In this document: piece after piece, positions 26,500-30,355 of the stretch
How positions within the stretch are numbered: the stretch's first letter is position 1
Layout of the letters: each line of letters begins with the position of its first letter
From: Albimonas sp041685625
GTDB lineage: Bacteria > Pseudomonadota > Alphaproteobacteria > Rhodobacterales > Rhodobacteraceae
Assembly (NCBI GenBank): GCA_041685625.1
Contig: JAWLFJ010000037.1
Coordinates: 1 to 30,355, forward strand
DNA: 30,355 bases
Reading direction: 5' to 3'
Position numbers and translations under genes: made by a program
The notes under the pieces: model-generated
What the model was told of the DNA's origin: nothing
Seen by the model: only the letters and a program-made list of their open reading frames with translations
Database searches by the model: none

Positions 26500-29304
26500 A
26501 TGAGCACCATCAAGCGCACCGACCTGCTTGCGAAGCTTAACGCGCCCTGCCGCAAGGCGGTCGAGAACGCGATGAAGTCCGCCAAGCTCCGCGGCAACCC
26601 CGACGTCGAGTTCGCCCACTGGGTCGAGCAGCTCGCCCTCGTCGAGAACGGCGACGTCCAGCGCATCGCCAGGCACTTCGGGATCGACGCCAGCCACCTC
26701 GCCGCCGACCTCACGCGCGCCATCGACAGTCTGCCGCGCGGCGCGACCTCGATCTCCGACATCTCCAACCACATCTTCGACGCCATCACGGAAGCCTGGG
26801 TGCAGGCGTCGCTGGTCTGGAAGTCCGACGTGATCCGCGCCGGCCACGTCCTGCACGGCGTCCTGCGGGACCGGGTCCTCCGCGGCGAGCTCAACGCCCT
26901 CTCCGACGAGTTCCGCAAGATCGACCCCGACCGCCTGGCCGGGGAACTGCCCTCGATCATCGAGGGCTCCGCCGAGGAGGGCGCCCGCGCCGCCGGCAAG
27001 GCCGCGGGCCACGCCGGCGCCAGCTCCGACGCCGCCAAGCCCCCGGCCTCCGACGGCTCCGCCCTCGCCACCTACGCCACCAACCTGACCGAACAGGCCC
27101 GCAACGGCGACATCGACCCCATCGTCGGCCGCGACCCCGAGATCCGGCAGATCGTCAACATCCTGATGCGCCGCCGCCAGAACAACCCGATCCTCACCGG
27201 CGAGGCCGGGGTGGGCAAGACGGCGGTGGTCGAGGGCTTCGCCCTCCGCCTCGCGCGCGGCGACGTGCCCCCGCAGCTCAAGGACGTCGAGCTCCACATG
27301 CTCGACATCGGCCTCCTGCAGGCCGGCGCCTCCATGAAGGGCGAGTTCGAGCAGCGGCTGCAGAACGTCATCGACGAGGTGCAGAGCTCCGAGAAGCCGA
27401 TCATCCTCTTCATCGACGAGGCCCACACCCTGATCGGCGCCGGCGGCGCCGCCGGCACCGGCGACGCGGCGAACCTACTCAAGCCGGCGCTGGCGCGGGG
27501 AGAGCTCCGCACCGTCGCCGCCACCACCTGGGCCGAATACAAGAAGCACATCGAGAAGGACCCCGCCCTCACCCGCCGCTTCGAGGTGGTGAAGGTCGAG
27601 GAGCCGACCGAGGACAAGGCCCTTCTGATGATGCGCGGCGTCGCCTCCACCCTGGAGCGGCACCACCGCATACAGATCCTCGACGAGGCGCTCGAGGCCG
27701 CCGTCACCCTCTCCCACCGCTACATCCCCGCCCGCCAGCTCCCCGACAAGTCGGTGAGCCTGCTGGACACCGCCTGCGCCCGCGTCGCCGTCTCCCAGCA
27801 CGCCGTCCCGGCGGAGGTGGAGGACAGCCGCCGCCGCATCGAGGCGCTGGAGGTCGAGCGCGGCATCATCGGCCGCGAGGCCGCCATCGGCCTCGAGACC
27901 GCCGACCGGTCCGAGAGCGTCGAGACCGCGCTCGCCGCCGAGAAGGAGCGCCTCGTCGGCCTCGAGGAGCGCTGGGAGGCCGAGAAGGGCCTCGTCCTCG
28001 ACATCCTCGATCTCCGCGCCCGCCTCCGTCAGGGTCTCGAGCCGGTGGAGCGCACCGGCTCGGCGCTGGAGCGCGCCGCCGCCGAGGAGGCGGCCAAGGA
28101 GGCGGCCGCCGAAGCCGCCGTCCAGGCCGCCGAGGCCGAGGCCGAAGGCGGCGTCGCCCTCGCCGAGCCCCCCGCGGCCGAGGAGGACGGCCCGCAGCCC
28201 CTCTCGCCCGAGGAGCGCGCCGAGGCCGAGTCGCTCCTCAAGCAGCGCCTCGCCGCCTTGGCGGAACTGCAGGGCGAGACCCCGCTGATCCTCCCCTCCG
28301 TCGACCGCAACGCCGTCGCGGCGGTGGTCCAGGACTGGACCGGCATCCCCGTCGGCCGGATGATGGGCGACGAGATCCAGACCGTGCTCCACCTCGCCGA
28401 CACCCTCGCCGAACGCGTGGTCGGCCAGGACCACGCGATGGAGATGATCGCCCGGCGCATCCGCACCTCCCGCGCCGGCCTCACCGCGCCCGAGAAGCCG
28501 ATCGGCGTGTTCCTGCTCGCCGGCCCCTCCGGCGTCGGCAAGACAGAGACCGCCCTGACCCTCGCCGAGGCTCTCTACGGCGGGGAACAGAACCTGATCA
28601 CCATCAACATGAGCGAGTTCCAGGAGGCGCACACCGTCTCCACCCTAAAGGGCGCCCCTCCCGGTTACGTGGGCTACGGCGAGGGCGGCGTCCTCACCGA
28701 GGCCGTGCGCCGCCGCCCCTACTCCGTCGTCCTGCTCGACGAGGTGGAGAAGGCGCACCCCGACGTGCACGAGATCTTCTTCCAGGTGTTCGACAAGGGC
28801 ATGATGGAGGACGGCGAGGGCCGGCAGATCGACTTCAAGAACACCCTGATCCTGCTGACCTCCAACGTCGGCTCCGACCTGATCATGAAGATGTGCGAGG
28901 ATCCCGACCTCGCGCCCGAGCCCGAGGCGCTGGCGACCGCCCTCCGCCCGGACCTCCTGAAGGTGTTCCCGGCGGCGCTGCTCGGGCGGGTGGTGACGAT
29001 CCCCTACTTCCCGCTCTCCGACGACGTCATCAAGCTGATCACCACGTTGAAGCTGAAGTCGATCCAGAAGCGGGTCGCGGCCGCCCACGGCGCCGAGCTC
29101 GACTACTCCGATGCCGTGCTCGAGCTCATCCGCGCCCGCTGCACCGAGCTCGAGAGCGGAGGGCGAATGATCGACGCGGTGCTGACCAACTCGATGCTGC
29201 CCGCGATCTCGGAGGAGGCGCTGCGCCGCATGGCCGAAGGCCGCCCGCTGACGCGCGTCAGCATCGACGTCGCCGACGGCGAGTTCAGCTACGCCGCCGA
29301 ATGA
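26500..29304 (+). CDS. clpV: Type VI sheath-recycling AAA+ ATPase ClpV (TssH)
   Basis: The protein has 934 residues, within the usual ClpV range. The N-terminal Clp_N-type domain (about 1-160) is followed by a short Ala/Ser-rich linker. The first AAA+ module has Walker A GEAGVGKT (234-241) and Walker B FIDEAH (304-309). The middle coiled coil is followed by an Ala/Glu-rich stretch (about 520-580), then the WTGIPVGRMM motif. The second module has Walker A GPSGVGKTET (675-684) and Walker B LLDEVEKAHPD (745-755). The C-terminal ESGGRMIDAVLTNSMLP is typical of ClpV rather than ClpB. It unfolds contracted TssB/TssC sheath for reuse in the cytoplasm. It follows tssG by 106 bp with its own putative promoter. 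All ATPase motifs are intact. Confidence 0.97.
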   Translation: MSTIKRTDLLAKLNAPCRKAVENAMKSAKLRGNPDVEFAHWVEQLALVENGDVQRIARHFGIDASHLAADLTRAIDSLPRGATSISDISNHIFDAITEAWVQASLVWKSDVIRAGHVLHGVLRDRVLRGELNALSDEFRKIDPDRLAGELPSIIEGSAEEGARAAGKAAGHAGASSDAAKPPASDGSALATYATNLTEQARNGDIDPIVGRDPEIRQIVNILMRRRQNNPILTGEAGVGKTAVVEGFALRLARGDVPPQLKDVELHMLDIGLLQAGASMKGEFEQRLQNVIDEVQSSEKPIILFIDEAHTLIGAGGAAGTGDAANLLKPALARGELRTVAATTWAEYKKHIEKDPALTRRFEVVKVEEPTEDKALLMMRGVASTLERHHRIQILDEALEAAVTLSHRYIPARQLPDKSVSLLDTACARVAVSQHAVPAEVEDSRRRIEALEVERGIIGREAAIGLETADRSESVETALAAEKERLVGLEERWEAEKGLVLDILDLRARLRQGLEPVERTGSALERAAAEEAAKEAAAEAAVQAAEAEAEGGVALAEPPAAEEDGPQPLSPEERAEAESLLKQRLAALAELQGETPLILPSVDRNAVAAVVQDWTGIPVGRMMGDEIQTVLHLADTLAERVVGQDHAMEMIARRIRTSRAGLTAPEKPIGVFLLAGPSGVGKTETALTLAEALYGGEQNLITINMSEFQEAHTVSTLKGAPPGYVGYGEGGVLTEAVRRRPYSVVLLDEVEKAHPDVHEIFFQVFDKGMMEDGEGRQIDFKNTLILLTSNVGSDLIMKMCEDPDLAPEPEALATALRPDLLKVFPAALLGRVVTIPYFPLSDDVIKLITTLKLKSIQKRVAAAHGAELDYSDAVLELIRARCTELESGGRMIDAVLTNSMLPAISEEALRRMAEGRPLTRVSIDVADGEFSYAAE

Positions 29305-29321
29305 GCCCGAGGAGACCGCGC

Positions 29322-29699
29322 ATGCCCCGCTCCGTCGCCCCCTTCCTCGTCGCCGCCACGCTCGCGCTCGCGGCCTGCGCCGCGCCCCAGCCGGAGCCGC
29401 GGCGGGAGTTCCAGCCGGTCTCCGGTCCCGGCGAATTCATCGAGAAGGTCGCCGGCAAGCCGATCACCTTCGAGAACGGCGGAACCCTCGTCGCGCAACC
29501 GGACGGCAGCCTCGGCGGCGATTTCGGCGGTCAGACCCCCGAGGGAAGGTGGAACTTCTCGAACGGACTGTTCTGCCGGGTCGTGACCATCGGCGCGCAG
29601 GACTATCCGGAGGTCTGCAACCTCGTCGAGGTCGGCGAGAACGTCGTCCGCTTCCTCAACCCCGACGGAACCCTCAGTTCGGAGGCCCAGCTCGGCTGA
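29322..29699 (+). CDS. Small lipoprotein of unknown function
   Basis: ATG at 29322 follows GAGGAG by 7 nt. An earlier in-frame ATG at 29301 overlaps the clpV stop but has no ribosome site. The product has 125 residues with a short lipoprotein signal ending LAAC (Cys19) and Ala after it, suggesting the outer membrane. The mature part has a GEFIEKVAGKPITFENGGT stretch, GRWNFSNGLFCR (75-86) and EVCNLVEVGENVVRFLNPDG. This G-x-W...G-x-x-C-R...C-x-x-V...V-R-F pattern resembles a family of small secreted proteins I associate with Rhodobacterales-type genomes; Cys85 and Cys99 could form a disulphide. It does not resemble TssJ, the lipoprotein of type VI systems. Position, 17 bp after clpV, suggests co-transcription, so a link to the system is possible but unproved. 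Confidence 0.8.
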   Translation: MPRSVAPFLVAATLALAACAAPQPEPRREFQPVSGPGEFIEKVAGKPITFENGGTLVAQPDGSLGGDFGGQTPEGRWNFSNGLFCRVVTIGAQDYPEVCNLVEVGENVVRFLNPDGTLSSEAQLG

Positions 29700-29756
29700 C
29701 GCGGACCTGCCGGGGACCGGCCCTCACGGCTCCGTTCGACGAACCTTTCAGGGAGG

Positions 29757-29797
29757 GCACGAAGTCTTCGCGCGCCGAGGCCGCGAGGACTTCGTGC
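29757..29797 (+). terminator. Strong inverted repeat after the type VI operon
   Basis: GCACGAAGTCTTCGCG (29757-29772) and CGCGAGGACTTCGTGC (29782-29797) form a 16-bp stem with a single U-G pair and a 9-nt loop, starting 58 nt after the lipoprotein stop. No T-run follows on either side, so it may be a rho-assisted or 3'-stabilising hairpin, or a leftover of a mobile element. Confidence 0.45.
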
Positions 29798-29928
29798 GGA
29801 TCCGGCACCGGCACCGCTACGACGCAGGCCACGCGCAGTTCCCGCATGACGCCGTCTCGATCCTGATGCAGTGCGCGTGGAAGGCGCCCGAACCCGACCA
29901 TGCGCCATCGGCCGAGGAGGCCGACTGA
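29758..29928 (+). pseudogene. Possible coding remnant without a start codon
   Basis: A plus-strand frame reads from HEVFARRGRED through RIRHRHRYDAGHAQFPHD and AVSILMQCAWKAPEPD to a TGA at 29926-29928, with G or C at most third codon positions. No credible start or ribosome site precedes it, and its first part coincides with the inverted repeat. I do not recognise the family. It may be the 3' end of a decayed gene or only a GC-rich open frame. Confidence 0.2.
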
Positions 29929-29970
29929 CAGCGCGAAGCCGCCTTTGCGGTCGCGGGCGGTCTCGAGGCT

Positions 29971-30225
29971 CTACAGCGGCAGTTCCAGCTGCTCGGTCTC
30001 GCGCTCGATCTTCTCCGAACTCTTGCCGAAGCGCTGCTTCTTCAGCCTCGCGATGGTGATCTTCGGCGCCTGCACCAGCGCCTCGTAGGCCCGGTTTGCC
30101 GTCGCGATCCCGGCGATCTCGGCGCGGAGGCCCAGCACCATGGCCTGCAGCGCCGCGGGATCTTCGGGGAGGGTGTCGGCCTCGGACCTCGTCGTCGGAG
30201 GATACCCGACGCCATCATCCAGAGC
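29971..30225 (-). pseudogene. IS66-family transposase TnpC, N-terminal remnant
   Basis: On the minus strand, DTLPEDPAALQAMVLGLRAE (codons from 30177 down) followed by ARLKKQRFGKSSEKIE and EQLELPL is the typical N-terminus of IS66 TnpC (leucine-zipper-like coiled coil, then the RFGxSSEKI motif). A TAG at 29971-29973 follows ELPL where a Glu codon is expected; SLETARD continues in the same frame, so this is probably a nonsense mutation. No start codon exists between the motif and a TGA at 30235-30237, and the catalytic part is absent. The gene is clearly dead. Confidence 0.8.
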
Positions 30226-30268
30226 TATGTCAAATCATTGTTTCAAAGTGAAAATCATACCGCCGCGC
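30226..30268 (-). mobile_element. Probable end of an IS630-family element in the IS66 remnant
   Basis: An unusually AT-rich stretch (TGTCAAATCATTGTTTC and following) lies between the IS66 remnant and the IS630 transposase end. IS630-family elements duplicate a TA target, and a TA occurs at 30226-30227. The partner end is outside the window, so the boundary is inferred. Confidence 0.4.
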
Positions 30269-30355
30269 CTAACCGATGACCTTTCTGATCCACGGCTTGA
30301 GACAGAGAGATCGGATGCGGTCGGGATCGTCGGCGAAGGCGTTCCAGGCGTGGCA
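30269..30355 (-). CDS. IS630-family transposase, C-terminal end, cut by the window edge
   Basis: The minus-strand frame open at the window edge gives 28 residues, starting CHAWNAFADDPDRIRSL and ending PWIRKVIG before TAG (30269-30271). The pattern AWN-x-F-x4-P-x-RI-x-SL-x4-PW matches the C-terminus of IS630-family transposases as I know them. The DDE catalytic residues would lie upstream, beyond the window. Whether the element is intact cannot be told. Confidence 0.6.
   Translation of the reverse strand, partial: CHAWNAFADDPDRIRSLCLKPWIRKVIG

Noticed and set aside
29301..29321. ATG at 29301 overlapping the clpV stop as the lipoprotein start
   Set aside because: No ribosome site precedes it, while GAGGAG lies 7 nt before ATG 29322, which also gives a standard-length lipoprotein signal.

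Overview
The window is very GC-rich DNA (well over 65% G+C by eye) with dense, mostly plus-strand genes, Shine-Dalgarno starts and overlapping or nearly touching reading frames. Gene content (an Imp-type type VI secretion locus with the accessory gene tagJ/impE, and IS66 and IS630 remnants) and base composition suggest a draft genome of an alphaproteobacterium, perhaps of the Rhodobacterales/Rhodospirillales kind. The lineage is inference. A run of exactly 100 N (12243-12342) marks a scaffold gap.

Left part (1-834): the N-terminal 154 codons of a vgrG (tssI) spike gene run leftward off the window. A 372-bp divergent spacer separates it from the rightward genes and carries a plausible sigma70-type promoter on each strand.

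Middle part (835-16643): an OmpA-like peptidoglycan-binding protein, then a two-partner secretion set. This set is a FhaC/ShlB-type outer-membrane transporter (tpsB), a giant filamentous-haemagglutinin-like exoprotein (tpsA, at least 3522 residues, interrupted by the gap inside a 237-bp tandem repeat), and a lipoprotein with a helical-repeat region and a caspase-like CHAT domain with intact His/Cys. The CHAT gene starts inside the tpsA stop codon, and its own stop lies 16 bp before tssA, so the adhesin set appears to read directly into the type VI genes.

Right part (16660-29699): tssA, tssB, tssC, hcp (tssD), tagJ, tssE, tssF, tssG, clpV (tssH) and a small lipoprotein gene. These encode the sheath, its recycling ATPase, the tube protein, baseplate parts and sheath-associated factors. 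The membrane complex (tssJ, tssL, tssM), tssK and a PAAR gene are not in the window and probably lie left of vgrG or elsewhere. TssG carries an unusual proline-rich N-terminal extension of about 272 residues. TssA has two copies of a C-terminal-type motif. tssB and clpV share a near-identical 17-bp promoter-like element.

Right edge (29700-30355): a strong inverted repeat, a possible coding remnant, a decayed IS66 tnpC fragment, and the C-terminal end of an IS630-family transposase that seems to have landed in the IS66 remnant. This looks like the worn edge of the locus.

The most unusual arrangement is the compact tpsB-tpsA-CHAT lipoprotein-tssA unit. It suggests a surface adhesin with a dedicated periplasm-facing caspase-like partner, expressed together with a contact-dependent weapon. 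That functional link is a hypothesis from gene order only.
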